Below, piece after piece: positions 21,556 to 33,779 of a stretch of 64,000 nt of DNA. This stretch comes from Schistocephalus solidus. Its lineage: Eukaryota; Platyhelminthes; Cestoda; Diphyllobothriidea; Diphyllobothriidae. The stretch covers positions 1-64,000 of the forward strand of contig WEDG01000258.1 of assembly GCA_017591395.1 (NCBI GenBank). Reading direction: 5' to 3'. Position 1 is the stretch's first letter, and the number at the start of each line of letters is the position of its first letter. Under the pieces are notes generated by a model, which did no database searches, was not told the origin of the DNA, and worked only from the letters and a program-made list of their open reading frames with translations. The translations under genes and the position numbers were made by a program.

Positions 21556-23060
21556 TAAAGATTATCCTATTAATTGTCTTTCACTGTGTATTTTGGATTC
21601 TCACTTTCATATACCGTGTGAGTCAGCCCTTCTTACCTACTCTGAACAAAGCACGAGAGTAAATCAGGGCCAAAAGAAAAACTCAGTGAAATACCGTTGG
21701 AATAACGGCTAAATAGGCAGGATTTTAAAGGATTCTAAAGAGGAAGAGGCAAAAAGGAATTACCGATACCCGGTTCTGGAACACACTGGCTTGCGATGTC
21801 GAGGCAGCGATGCTAAAGGTATGACTGATGAGCGCTTATCAAAGAGAATAGTCTTGTTGCATAATTTACCCCGTTCAAAACACAGGTGCTCACTCAAAGT
21901 CCAGACCCATGTTCCGCCAATAACCCACCGTTGCATGGCAGAGCTGCAAGGGATTTATAAGCGGATCCCTCAGTGTTTTCTTTTAGTTACTGTAGTTTCA
22001 ACATTTCCGCTTTTTAAGTCATCAAAAAATAATAAGTCATCAAAATAATAATATCGAAAGTTGATATGAATGTTTGGGCCAAAATACATTAGTTCCAGTA
22101 GAATAATTGCCTAATATTCAGAAACTGCCAATAGGCAGCAAGTATTATACATATGTTGCATGAACACTCTACAGCTACTTCTCTTAATGCTTCCACCACT
22201 AAGGAGTGCATAAAAACGGTATAAGAGTCCATTAAAATCCTCCCGTAAGTGTTTTGTAACCAGCAAAGGCACCGAGAAACCTTCGCCAGGATCTGTGCAC
22301 ACAGCGCTGTCATGAAGCCTAAAGAATCCGAGTTGTTGGCCTACGGAAGACGAGAGGCCAAGAATATACAACATGAAATTTGAACAGCAAAGAGAGAATA
22401 CACTTTTGAGTCAAAAATAAGAGCACTCAAAACTTTTACTGTTTTGCCTTTTCACAAAGAAGACAGCTACTCAGGTACATTTGCGGTTAGGAATACGTCA
22501 GAATATCTAAAAAAATATACCGTTGTCGCAAAAAGTACTTTTCTCACTAATTTATCATTCGGGCAAGATAGTATGCGGAATTAAATAAAGTGAAGTAAAA
22601 ATCGAACTATTTTCCTAACCATCGCAGCCCCTAATAGGTAAACGTTGTTCTTATCTAACCTGATTAAACCCATTCGGCACAAGGGCTAGCCACATCCAAG
22701 ACCACGATGTACTCAAGCTTTTGCTTCACTGGGTAGGTGGCATCGGTCGAATGGAATGATGCCAGAACAAACGGGCAACGAAGGCCATTTGAGCAATCAT
22801 TATTTGTCTTATCATAACTCTAGTACACGATGGCCCCAAAGCCGATGCCAAGGGAGCCTTCCATATATTTTTCAGAGTCCTGCGAGGCACCAGGAAACCC
22901 TATAACTAATCCCACTGGCAAGGTCCAAGAGGCCAAATAACAATTCACGCATTTTTGTCCTATTCTCACAGAAGAATCTCATGTTGACACTGTCGTCAGC
23001 CTTACGACGGCTAGTAAGCCAGAAAGGGCTATCACGGACTCTAATATTTTACGGTGTTCC

Positions 23061-23063
<3 letters not shown>
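21556..23063. other. No gene recognised
   Basis: No supported feature. Short frames only. Confidence 0.5.

Positions 23064-23091
<28 letters not shown>
23064..23091. repeat. TA microsatellite
   Basis: About 14 TA units directly upstream of the 5'-truncated RTE-like copy. Confidence 0.9.
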
Positions 23092-23099
23092 ACAAATGA

Positions 23100-25080
23100 A
23101 TTGTGTTGCTTACAAGCTCCAGCAGAACCACAAATCTGACGGAGAAATCGGAAATTCTGGAGCACTGGGTTAATCAATTCAAAAACGTCCTCAACCGCAC
23201 ATCCACAATCTCAAACTCCACCAGTAACCAGCTCCACAAATGGAAACGAACCATGACCTGGACCTCTTGCCTTAGCTCCTTGAAACCATCAAATCCGTCC
23301 AACAGGTCTGCAGCGGTAAATTACCTAGCTTCGACGCAATCCCGTTCGAACTCTACATACTCTGTTGTGCTCGGCGGATGAACAAATTAGCATCACTGTC
23401 ACATGGGATTCGGTGGGGAGTAAAAGTCTCCCAGAAGTTTAAGGACTAAAAATCATCCATCTTTACAAGTGAAAAGGAAACTCACAACGCTGCTCTTATC
23501 GCAGAGGAATCTCGCTAATCAACAGAGTCCGGACTATCTTTCCTCGCATCTTTCTCAACCGTCTTTACGGCCATCTGGAACGCGGACTTCTCCAGGAAAG
23601 CCAGCGTGGCTCCCGATCACACCATGGTACCATCGACATACTCTTCACCGCACGCCAGCTAAAAAGAAGTGTAAGGAGGCACGAACCCACCTCTAAAAAA
23701 TTATTTGTGAACCTTAGAAAAGCGTTCGACACTCTGAATCGCGATGAGTTATGAAAAAATGTGCACAAATTTCGCTGTCCTGAACAATTCTCCTACGTGG
23801 TGTTTCAGCCCTACTACAGGGTAATGGCGTGCTTCACTGACAATGTGCCAGTCTCCTTAGTATTTGCAGTGGCCAATGGGGTAAAGTGGGTCTGCATACT
23901 CGTCTCCCACCTCTTTAGTCGTATGTTCGCTTAAATGTTTATGAGCGCCTATCGTGATGACCATCCTGGGAGCGCATCGTCTACAGAACAGATGACCGTC
24001 TTCCCAACACCCGGTGCATGCACGACCTGCTCCTTGCGGACGACTGCACGCTCAACAGCGCGAGAGAACCGGATATAGAAAGTAGCAAGGATAAACACGG
24101 CTAAAGCAGCTTGTGGCTCAGCGGGTGTCACCACCGTAGCTGCTTTGTCCGCAACTGCACCAGATCCGGTGCAAACTTCCGGCTGATCATACACACTGAA
24201 AAACAGAGGTCATGCATCAACTATCACCCGGCACTGAATAAAATGCCTCTCGCATCGCTGTCAACAACACCCAAATCAAAACTGCGGAAAAGATTACTTA
24301 CTATGGGAAAAATAATTTCCTGCAGCATGAAGATCGACGATAAAGTGGCCAAATGGCTCTCAAGATATACAAAACAGTTGTCTTGACAATATTGCTATGC
24401 GGAGTGGAGGCCCTGCCTGTTTATGAAAACCAAATCAGTGAACTCAATAACTTACACCTCAGCTGGTTTCAGAGGAGAAACACGGGAGAGGATATTGGAC
24501 ACGGGGGGTAATTGAGTGGACAATAATCCTCAGCATGTATGCATTGTTCTGAAAATTCGGCAACAATGGAGGTGCTATTTTGCGAAAATTGATGACCGGT
24601 GCTTGTTCACGTACCCTTTTACGGCGATTTGCTACGGGTACTCGGCGACAATTTGGACAAAAAACGCTACAAGGACACCTTAAAGAACTCTCTCAAGCAC
24701 CTACAAATCAACCCCAAGACCTGGGAGGACCGCACCCAGAATTGACTAGCAAGGAGAAGAGCTTTGAAGTCAGGAGCAGAAAACTGCGAAGCCAAACGGT
24801 TTGCCGATGCCAAAGGCAAAAGTGCGGCTCGCAAGTCTTCAGCCACTCTGAACCATAATGACAGCACCTAACTCCCTCCAACGGGCCCACCCTGTCGATT
24901 CAAATTCTGCGCATAGATCGGCCTCGTTGGACATCACCAGCCCCAATGCAACACCAATCCGACAACTCCCCTTGATATCTCCACAAACGCACTCACGGCC
25001 CCCCCTGCATGAATTCGCATAGCAATCACCACCACTCTTTCCTCTAGAAAAAAATCCAGAATAGCATGATAACTTTGGCA
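23100..25080 (+). mobile_element. RTE-like non-LTR retroelement, 5'-truncated and decayed
   Basis: Reading across frames on the plus strand gives the expected order of an endonuclease-RT polyprotein. First the RT N-terminal region (EILEHWVNQFKNVLNRTSTI). Then a motif-A region near 23700 (LFVNLRKAFDTLNRDEL; the usual catalytic Asp position reads Asn) and a motif-B-like region (FAVANGVKWVC). Then the CTTCSLRTTARS region where an ADDC-like motif would be, the thumb (VYENQISELNNLHLSWFQRR) and the tail frame 24580-24858, which parallels 180-330 at the start of the window. Near 24890-24960 a broken first zinc finger reads IGLVGHHQPQCNTNPT. Many stops and frame changes: a dead copy. Confidence 0.75.
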
Positions 25081-25584
25081 CTCGTGCAGCGTGAAGGATA
25101 GTACGAAAATCGAAACGATTTACTAATAACTATAAGTCCTAATGGCCGTTTGAATAGCACACTCGAACTGTAATTCCCCAGGATGGTTCTAGTCGTACTT
25201 ATTTTTGTGATACCGCCTACAGTGTCTATCTTGCAAAAAGGTTATATGATTTTTTCCTCTTACCGGTAGCACTATATCTCAACCCCACAAAACCCGCTTT
25301 CTAAATCCCCTAATCGCTCGTCGTTTCTAGCTATGCTAAGGCCCCGAAATAGTCATCCAACGGAACCGAATACGACCCATGACTCATATTTGTCAATGAT
25401 GTGTTTGTTACTCTTGGTAAACAAAACACGATTTTGTATAAGTAGATAGCATTTTTTACTCTTCTATTATACATGATACCGCTGATATTGGCTGAATATA
25501 TATAAAATCAAAGAGAATTTATGACAAGATAATAACATGAGGCTACCTGAATTAGGAAACGGCTGTAGAAAAAGGCTTATGATG
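25081..25584. other. No gene recognised
   Basis: AT-rich stretch between the RTE copy and the terminal-inverted-repeat element. No supported feature. Confidence 0.5.
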
Positions 25585-25911
25585 CCTTGTATGGCCACCT
25601 AAACAGGGCACGGGAAAAGGAGCCATCCACGAGGTCATTATTTTTACGATTAAGGGGAGGATTAGGTTTAAGTTTGAGGTTAAGTTCAGAGTTGCAGTTA
25701 GGGTCATTATTAGGTTAAGGGTTAACTCAGGCTTTTAGGTTTAGGATAGGGCTAGGGTGAAGATTAAGGTGACACTTTAGTTTGATGTTAGGGTTAGTGT
25801 TAGTGGTAAGACAAAGAGATTTAACCTTCCTGAGATCTACCGCAAGGCCACCTATTTTAAGCGGAAGGGGCGGGTCCTATTCCCATGTCCTGCTTAGGTG
25901 ACCAAACAAGG
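25585..25911. mobile_element. Short terminal-inverted-repeat element with telomere-like interior, copy 1
   Basis: Left end CCTTGTATGGCCACCTAAAC and right end, read as complement, CCTTGTTTGGTCACCTAAGC form terminal inverted repeats of about 32 bp. The interior (about 25655-25805) is a run of degenerate TTAGGG-like units (TTAGGTTTA, TTAGGG, TTAAGGG, TAGGGTGAAGATTAAGG, GTTAGGGTTAGTGTTAG). A second copy in opposite orientation is at 59477-59867. No transposase is encoded, so it would be non-autonomous. Confidence 0.65.
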
Positions 25912-27124
25912 CCGCCCTACTGAAAAAAAGGGACTAAAGCGTCGGTACCGACGTTGTGGATAACATTTTATTTCATTAAGGCCGGAAGAGCCGTTGTTTT
26001 TAAGGTTATTTTTTTGGTTAGCTTAATTCATAAATTTTTCCGTTCTGATAACGATCTTTAACAGGAAAAAGGGGTGGTTACAGGAGGTATCATCATTTTT
26101 AATTTAATAGTAATCAGTTTCATACCCGAGAAGTAAAAGTTTGCAAGATCTTGCGTTCATTCACTAATATCACTTTTCGCTTTTTAATACCCATCGATTT
26201 ATTGTACCTTTTATGGATGTGCACAGCTTTCCTACCCGAATTTTAAAGATACATTTGTCATCAACGTGCTCGATGATGCCTGCATCTTCCTCTTGATCTC
26301 AAGTAGTGAAATAGTAAGTAATACCCAACTTATTCCTTCATTCGGGACATCCACGAACTGTCGGCTTGTTCTCTCATTGCGAAAGCAACTTTAAGTGACC
26401 CCGAGCGCGGTAACGTCTGGGCAGTCAGTGTACAAAGCAACGCACCTGAATGAAAAAATGACAAATGAATTTTTCCCGCCTGCGTTGCCTTTTTTCAGGT
26501 TTTAGCGGTCATCTAGGAGGCTGTTTGCCTCTCCCTCCTACTGCCCCGCACCCGACTTCGCGTTCACAGTGTTTAAAACCCCAGGCGGCGTTTCCAAATA
26601 TGGACATTTCCTGTGCATTTGGCTTTCTCGCACAGCGTATAAATGATTTTTTTATAATATGGTTTGCCAAAAATTTACATTCTGCGATTACGGTCTTAAT
26701 GGATATCGGATTTACGTCTGAGCTTTCTTCAGCTTCTGCGTTCGAAGTGAAAGAACTTCATCCTATTTTCCAAGCGCAGTTGCCCTACGCGAAGCTGTTG
26801 GTATTTTAAGATATGCCGATCGAAGGCTATTTTACATGTAGCCAAAACTAAAGTGGTAATACACGTACTATCGTTTACCTTAGTAAGGGCGCTTAACGTT
26901 TGGGTTATGGGACCTACTGGTATCACTTACATTTGCGCCCAAGGTAGAATTCTCACAGGCAGTCATATAACGACTAGGAGTATATGCCGAAGGAAATAAC
27001 TGGCAAAGATAAGGGAGACTGAAATGGCCATTTTTTTGCTTATTAGCTATCATCAACCAGTTATATCCAGACCCAGCTTTCGAGCATCTTGGATTCACTG
27101 AGCACCCTTACTACGATGATTACT
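25912..27124. other. No gene recognised
   Basis: One plus-strand frame at 26465-26809 is open for 114 codons but has no recognisable domain and its length is within chance. Nothing else supported. Confidence 0.5.
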
Positions 27125-27300
27125 ATCTCCGATCGCAAGCGGCTAGACAGTTGGGCTCTGAGATTGGATTCTGAGACGGAACATTTCGGGTTCAAATATC
27201 AGGTGCTCCTGACCTAAAGTTGGGTGTGACTGGCTGATGGTGGTTAAGAAGCCAGACCTGGCCACTTCAGTCTCCCTTTTTTGTCGGCCATTTTTTTTGT
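27125..27300 (+). repeat. Possible tRNA-derived SINE fragment
   Basis: GCAAGCGGCTAGACAGTTGG resembles a polymerase III A box and CGGGTTCAAATATC, about 45 bases downstream, resembles a B box. The A-to-B arrangement is like tRNA-related SINEs, but a folded cloverleaf cannot be drawn convincingly, so this is not a tRNA gene. Confidence 0.35.
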
Positions 27301-29724
27301 ATTACTCACTCACTGGAGGAATTCTTATAAGCGAAGATTGCTGACTGACAAAACCTTGATAAAATTTACCCCGTGGGGGACCATTTACATGTACAGGAGC
27401 AAATAAGGTACATATGCAACTAGCTAGGCTTGGAATGGTCAAATAAAACCAGTCCCTTAACGAAGCCAACTGAGTATAACAGCATGAGTGGGGAATTTAG
27501 GCCCAACTTCTTTCTAAATAAACCTTTATCGAACGCATCTGCACGAAAGGCCCTGCTGTTAAATCCTGCACTATCCTCAACTTTGTCAACAACCTTATTG
27601 CAAAAAGCATATCTCCATTTTCTTAAGAAAATTTGAATAGAGCTGAGTGTTCAGGAAAGACATGAGTTCTTTTGACAAAAAAATGGGCGTAGAAAAATGG
27701 AAAAATGCAATTTTTGAAGAACCGAGAATTACCGTAGATTGACTATCTAATGAGCTCTCGTGAATTTCACGAGAAAATGCCTGTTACGCGAAATCAGCCG
27801 ACACTGCGTCCCCCAAAACTTTACAGCAGTAAAGAAGTGACCGTTCTTAAAAGGAAGCCGTATTGTGGTTTACCAATAAAAATTGCGTTTTTAAAAACAC
27901 CAAATATGTTAGAAAAGTGGAAAATTCTGAAAACGGTGAAAATAAGTATAACTAAGTAAACTTAAGTTTTAAATGTACAGGAAGCCTGTCGTTGCATAAA
28001 AACGCATGAATAAAGCAGCGAAAGAAGGACATAGTTCGAAAATAGTCCTTTAGAGAATTTTGCACATGCATATTCTTCCAGGCTACGGGCAATGTAAAGG
28101 ATGGCCGTTACCAAACTGCCTAAGTTTCAAATATATATTGCAACACGGTTTCCACAGAATTGGCTGTTTTTTCGCTTCTACATTGTTTGAGATGCATTTG
28201 AATAGGATAAACATATTTTTCCCTGATTACGCCATAAGGTATGTTACAGGAATAAAATAGTTCATCAGCTTACATGCTGACGGGCCGGTTAGGGCCCACT
28301 AAGTTTAAATAAACTTGTCAAGTGCAACCTTAAACATACAATTTTGTTTCGTTTCGTCATCTTTATAATTATATCGGGTGCTCCATTAAGATGTTTTTCA
28401 GATCGTCCTTTACAATACTTTACAATACTTTACAATTTTCAGTGTTTTCATTTGATTGCCCATGAATGCAGATTCTGTTCTATGTGTTTATCAAAACTTT
28501 CAAAACAAGGTATTTCTTACACGCATTTACCTTTATAATGCGGCTAGCCATTTGGGTCATATTGGTAGACTCATCAAACATTAAAACTTATTGCCAAACA
28601 CTTCAAACATCTAACTTCCCATCTGTTATATTTGGTGACTTCCAAGGAGCTTGGGCTACGCCTGGGCAAAAATTGACACATGGGCGTCTTCGCAAATACA
28701 CGGCAGAAGTCATATCTTATTTGAAATATTTGCCAACCTACATTTCTATTAAACTTTGGTTTTCTTTTATATGCGTCGTCTATTTACGCTAGAAATTGAC
28801 CTATTTGAAAATCTCTCCGTCATTATATTAAAGCTTCCGAAGTTTTCATGTCATACCAAAACAACTTTGACAGGCTTAAGCAACAAAGGTTGCCTGAAGG
28901 GGTACAGCCATCGAGGGAAAGGCTACAAGTACACAGACATGGAATCGTCAAATTTAAATGTTACACATAAAGCACAGTTTATAGTTTTGCTGAACATACA
29001 GCATAAGGTTTACTGAAGCTGAGTTGAGCAGCAAATACCAAAGCCTGCAGGACAGAGGCAGTCGTCTACTGGCAGTGTAAACCGACTGGAGAGGGAGAAT
29101 GACTCTTACCAAGTTTGTCTATCGTTAATTATTACACACTGGGATTACTGAGACTGAAATACTCACTTCTGATCACCCATGCCGACACCTCAGATTTGAG
29201 CCTGAGACAGATCTTCACTGACGATTTCGAGAGCAAAAGTATACCTTTTGAACCACCAATACAATTATTTTGCTTTAAATCGGGGATATTTACGCACACG
29301 CCGATGCGACACCGCCCGTTCTATCCTGTTTGTAAGATGGGAATTATTATGTTTGTTCTGATTTGCAACTCTACGTCCCTAGCTCTCTTAGAAGGTTGCC
29401 CATTAACAAATAGCCAAGAATGTAGAAGTGTAACAGACGTGGACATAGACAGACAAGTGAGCAACACTTCCCTATGACTCTGAGCTCTCGGATCGCACCC
29501 GACAGGACGTAAACCCATAACCCCATTAGTAAAAAAATTCGTCTAAAACTATTCGGAGTAAAATCACAAATACCCTTCTGAGGTCGCGGTAGGGCCGGAT
29601 CATCACGGCAAATAAGCTAGAAATATACATCTTGGTCCTGATATCAGGAGAAATCTATTAATGCCGCCGAAAAGACGAGTCCAGGTTCTCGTTGCAAAAA
29701 CGATGAGGGCGCGATCACCGAGAC
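27301..29724. other. No gene recognised; small 10-bp tandem repeat
   Basis: Plus-strand frames (27430-27636, 28466-28792, 29115-29477) carry no recognisable domain. A short tandem repeat of TACAATACTT (2.6 units) lies at 28411-28436. Confidence 0.5.
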
Positions 29725-30385
29725 AATCGGTGTATCAGCCTGAGCTCTCGGGCGCATAAAGGAGACTAGGCACAGAGACTAAGAATGCAACAACAAATGA
29801 GTCACCTCAGTAGTCAAACCAAGGAGAAGGGGTATGGGCAGAGGGGGAGGGAGTGGGGTTCGCAAAAAGGCTGGATCCACGCTGTCTTATCGCTTGGTGG
29901 TGGTGTGACCCCCGGGCTGGGAACTGGCCGCGCCTCTTGACCGTGTAGGCCATGATGGTAGGGGGGGGGGGGGGTATATAAACGCGTCTATTGATGAGTT
30001 GGTGTCAGAGTCCAAGGCCTCCAGCTGGCGCCAGATCTGGACGGCCATGTAGCTCACGAATAATCCAGCACAAAGGAGTTGTTTGGAGCGGCGGCCCGGG
30101 CGTCCGACTCCAACTCCGTCAACAAACATGTCGACGAACTCTCACGTGCTACGCTCACGCGGCCGAGGCGCGACCCCCTTACCAGCTCAGGACGCACGCC
30201 GTCACTAAGCCGTGAAACGGCGTGGGCCCAGCCTTAATTATCGCGAACACCACATCCTCGCCCTCAACCCATACCCCCCTTCCCCTTGGTTAGACTATAG
30301 TGACGACGCCTTTTTGCATTCTCTCTCTGATGGTGGCCTCTTGTAGGAGTCCGAAAGCTCAGGGTGATACAACTGATGTTCCAAT
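29725..30385. mobile_element. Fold-back element with long imperfect inverted ends, GC-rich core
   Basis: The left end (TCAGCCTGAGCTCTCGG at 29734, later CAAACCAAGGAGAAGGGG and GGGTATGGGC) recurs inverted at the right end (complement reads TCACCCTGAGCTTTCGG, CTAACCAAGGGGAAGGGGG and TATGGGTTGAG), giving imperfect inverted repeats of about 170 bp. The core is GC-rich, unlike its surroundings, and holds a G14 tract at 29961-29974 directly followed by TATATAAA. A minus-strand frame (29887-30129) crosses the core but is low-complexity and unlikely to be a protein. Confidence 0.6.
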
Positions 30386-30801
30386 AATCGCGCGTTCATA
30401 TTTTTTAACCGTTTTTCATGATCACAAGTCTTAGTGTCGTAAACTTTCTTTGATTTTACCGCTTCTTACACCCCCTTAGCACATTGTACGCCTACTTACA
30501 TTACTTTTTGTGTCTCGTGGTTTGTTGTTTTTCATTTTTTTCAGCTAGGAACACTCCAGGTCACATCGTTTCACTCACACACGAATGAAGTATTCTTGTG
30601 TCGCAGCGGACTCTCAATTTTGCAGTTTTGCTCGACAAGGGCGCCTAACCAAAAAAACCATAAAGATATCTTTTTCTCTAACACAATGCTCCTAAACAGT
30701 TAACGGCAAAGAAAGGGTTATTCCTTTTCCCATAAGACAGGGGGTCTCCAGCTGCTATGGTTTAAGTAATCTGACAATAGTTTCGAGATGCATTAACATC
30801 A
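30386..30801. other. No gene recognised
   Basis: AT-rich. If the minus-strand exon at 30802-31038 is real, its intron would start here. Confidence 0.4.
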
Positions 30802-31038
30802 CTAAATTCTACCTTTGTTTGAATTTAAGCCTTCGTTAACCAACCATAAATGCATGGTGCATCTCTTGACCTGTTCTGAAAGACGATATATTCTACATTG
30901 TGGAGTAAGGACTTTTGAGGGGGCATCCTTTGGTAGCTCGAGCTCACAGTCATCGTAATTAATTTGTCCTAGGGCTGCCTTGTATGGCAGCCCAACTATA
31001 ACTGTAAACCAGGCCGCCTTCAATACGGCAGTTAGCAT
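30802..31038 (-). CDS. Candidate 5' exon of a small secreted protein
   Basis: Minus-strand frame beginning MLTAVLKAAWFTVIVGLPYK, a plausible signal peptide, followed by INYDDCELELPKDAPSK, then CRIYRLSEQVKRCTMHLWLV. A good splice donor (AAAG then GTAGAA) occurs near the end, suggesting a first exon. About 250 bp upstream a diverged copy of the 5' flank recurs, with a second signal-like frame (31185-31370). I do not recognise the family. Confidence 0.3.
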   Translation of the reverse strand: MLTAVLKAAWFTVIVGLPYKAALGQINYDDCELELPKDAPSKVLTPQCRIYRLSEQVKRCTMHLWLVNEGLNSNKGRI

Positions 31039-31039
31039 G

Positions 31040-31410
31040 GCGTGCGCCTTGAAACTGTTGGGGAAATAGCAGACTAAACCCGAGTCGTGTCTTGTCTTGC
31101 ACCACCGTCAATTGCAGATAAATCTTTCGCCGTTATATCAGCATTCGCGTGTAGGGGTGCAATAACTTGAGTAAAAATATACTGTTATGTGGTTTGTAGT
31201 TGGCACTGAAACTGTGTTAAAGAAAAAGGAACCGTCCGTGCAAGTGGATAGTCAACATCTTTTGCCACTGAAGACAGTCTCCCAGACGAAGCTAACGCGG
31301 CAGCGGCAATTCCATGTACAAAGTAATGGCAAATAGGGTAGCAGACTAAACCCACGTTATCTCTTTTCACTCATCCATGCAATTGTATATAAGTCTTTCC
31401 TGTTAACTGA
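31040..31410 (-). repeat. Diverged tandem duplication upstream of the candidate secreted exon
   Basis: The block GTAGCAGACTAAACCCACG...GCAATTGTATATAAGTC (about 31335-31400) repeats, diverged, the block ATAGCAGACTAAACCCGAG...GCAGATAAATC (about 31065-31125). On the minus strand each block lies just upstream of a frame with a hydrophobic start, so duplicated promoter plus first exon is possible. Confidence 0.45.
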
Positions 31411-32954
31411 AGATTCCTGTTAGGTGTGCTACGAAGTGTGTCAATGAAACCAAGTAACCAACTGAGAAAAAATCCATCCAAAATGCATCCCAGAACCATC
31501 TACTGAACAACCGTTAGTAGACATATTATCGAAATTAAATCCATTGGGCGGCCATAAAAGGCAGCCCCACCAAATTTGTCTCCCAGCCAAGTTTCCATTT
31601 TCCATAAATACAAGGGCTTCTGCATTTGTATTTTTCCTAGGTTACAGTTATTTTAGCGAGCAAAGTGAAGTCGAGGTATGCCAACTAAGGTCACAAATAC
31701 AGGACAAAATATTAAACCTTGTCAGAAAGTTTATCATATTGCCATAAGTATCCTTAAAGAGGTGCTGTTGAACAGACTCACTATCGGTTCACGTGACAAT
31801 GCGGTTAAATTTATGTCATGGGATAAGTGACATCAAAAACTATTAGCAGTTTTAACTGTACCTCCTACACAGAAATCAGTTGTAACCACGCACAAAAAGC
31901 AAGCAGGAGATGCGGCAAGTTAACAGCTCTCAGATCATCTGGCTTTAATCAGAAGCGTTGCTGTTTTACAGTCTGAAAGTTTATTTTTAAAATCTTTATG
32001 TGATATAAACTCTACAAGTAATCCTAGGGTTTCATTAATGACGCACTCCGTACACAATGGGAAAAGGCTAAAGATCCGACGATTGCAAATACCTAGGTGT
32101 ATCATTTCTACCAAAGCTCTTTACCCGGTTAAAACTAACGATGTTCAGAACACCTCTTTCTCCGTGGTTAAAATTCATCTGTATGGCACTCACCAGCATA
32201 GATAGCTCTGAGTCCAAGATTTATTCTGCAGCTCCCGTATCCTTATTTCTCATCTTATCTCTCTATTTAGATGCTTCCTTAGCTAAAATGCTCCAGCGAC
32301 GTTTAAGGAGTGTCACGGTTATGATTTTGTGAGGGCACCTTCACTGTCGTCGTATTCATTCCTAGGCTGCTGCTTTGCCCCTTTTACTTAATGCTGGGTG
32401 GTGAGCTAACCGAACCTGTTCCTTCCCTGTCAAGAAAGGAATGGAATTAGGGGATTAGCTTGCGTTTCTATGCAACATAATGGAGACTGTATACCATCAA
32501 ACAACCATAATCAGTGACTCATCGCGTGAAATGTTAGCGGAAATTCTGAAATGTGTTTTCGACTAGGAAAGATTACTAAAGTGTGGTTTTATTGTTGGTT
32601 ATCGTACAACACAATCCCAGGATATTTCGGATATGCTAGGATGCAGGCTTTGGAACGAACGCCCTTTTGTCCGCCTGTAAATACAGTACTCGATAAAAAA
32701 ATTACTGGTAAAGCAGTATTTATTTGTTCGGGAATTGGGAAACATTTAAAGACCCATACATACGCTTCTTTTATGCATGCAAGTTAAAAAAATGTGAGTT
32801 GCTATCAAATGAGTCGAATAAAAAGTATTATGCCATAAGTTTTCCATAACCTACATTTTAATTGATAAGGACACCAAAATTCGATAAAAATGCGTACTGA
32901 TTAAGTATTTTTTTATCGACTGCAGTTATTATAGGTGATCAAAAACACTTGAAT
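31411..32954. other. No gene recognised
   Basis: No supported feature. Short frames without domains. Confidence 0.5.
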
Positions 32955-33095
32955 ACAAAAGCCGGCAACCTGGTGCGTCTGAGGCCGGCATCCTGTGGTG
33001 TCTTAAATAGTTGGGGATTATGCTCCAGGATAAAAAATACCACGGTTTGACTTATGTAATCCTTCATAATCTAAAACACACGTGAGAACTTTGGT
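32955..33095 (+). repeat. Dispersed repeat, copy at 33.0 kb
   Basis: Diverged copy of 14103-14260. Shares GGCCGGCATCCTG, AAATAGTTGGGGATTATG, ACTTATGTAATCCTT and AAAACACACG in order. Confidence 0.55.
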
Positions 33096-33779
33096 CAATA
33101 TTTCCTGACTGACTAGATTCTGCCCTGGGGATGAAAAAGTTTATAACGATCAGATTGTTAACACGTACTGAGAACCCGTGAATCATAGGTCAGGCCATAG
33201 ATAACCATCAAGATCATTCTGGATGAGTTTTTCCAGTTATTGCGCCGAAGCCTCCTCCAGTTCTCTTCTCATTTCGTTTGGGTGTGTGGCAGACCATTAA
33301 GTGCAGGCTGTTGTTTACTCACCGAGATAACAGGGAGGGCGAACTGTGTAGCACCGATCGCACCGTAAAACGTTGAGTAACTAAGTTTTAACTCATAATT
33401 TGAAGACTACACGGCTTGCAGCTCCTTAGCCACCCCAATCCTTCTGCTAATTTTAAACTGAAAGAAAATCATCAGGTAACAGAGGTGATGCGGTAGCTTT
33501 ATTTGTCAACCAGAATTGGTGTAATAACTGCAAGTTCTTATTTCATACTCTGAGGATTTGATAGACGTTAAGGCTGTCATAACCAATCCCCGATATTTAA
33601 GTACTTTTAAATGCATTCTATTTGTTAGTATCTATATTCCCCCTCCACCTGTGAAGGTGGTTTAGTCCGATTTTTTGACTTTCTTTCACAAAAACTTGCT
33701 TTATTTTCGTGCGAGAAGCTTAGTCTCTTATGTGGCGATTTTAATCATGTAAACCTAAGTGTTTGTACACTTTTGGGTT
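33096..33779. other. No gene recognised
   Basis: Sequence immediately 5' of the truncated CR1-like copy. No supported feature. Confidence 0.5.

Noticed and set aside
27125..27200. Functional tRNA gene
   Set aside because: Box-like motifs only; no acceptor stem or cloverleaf can be drawn.
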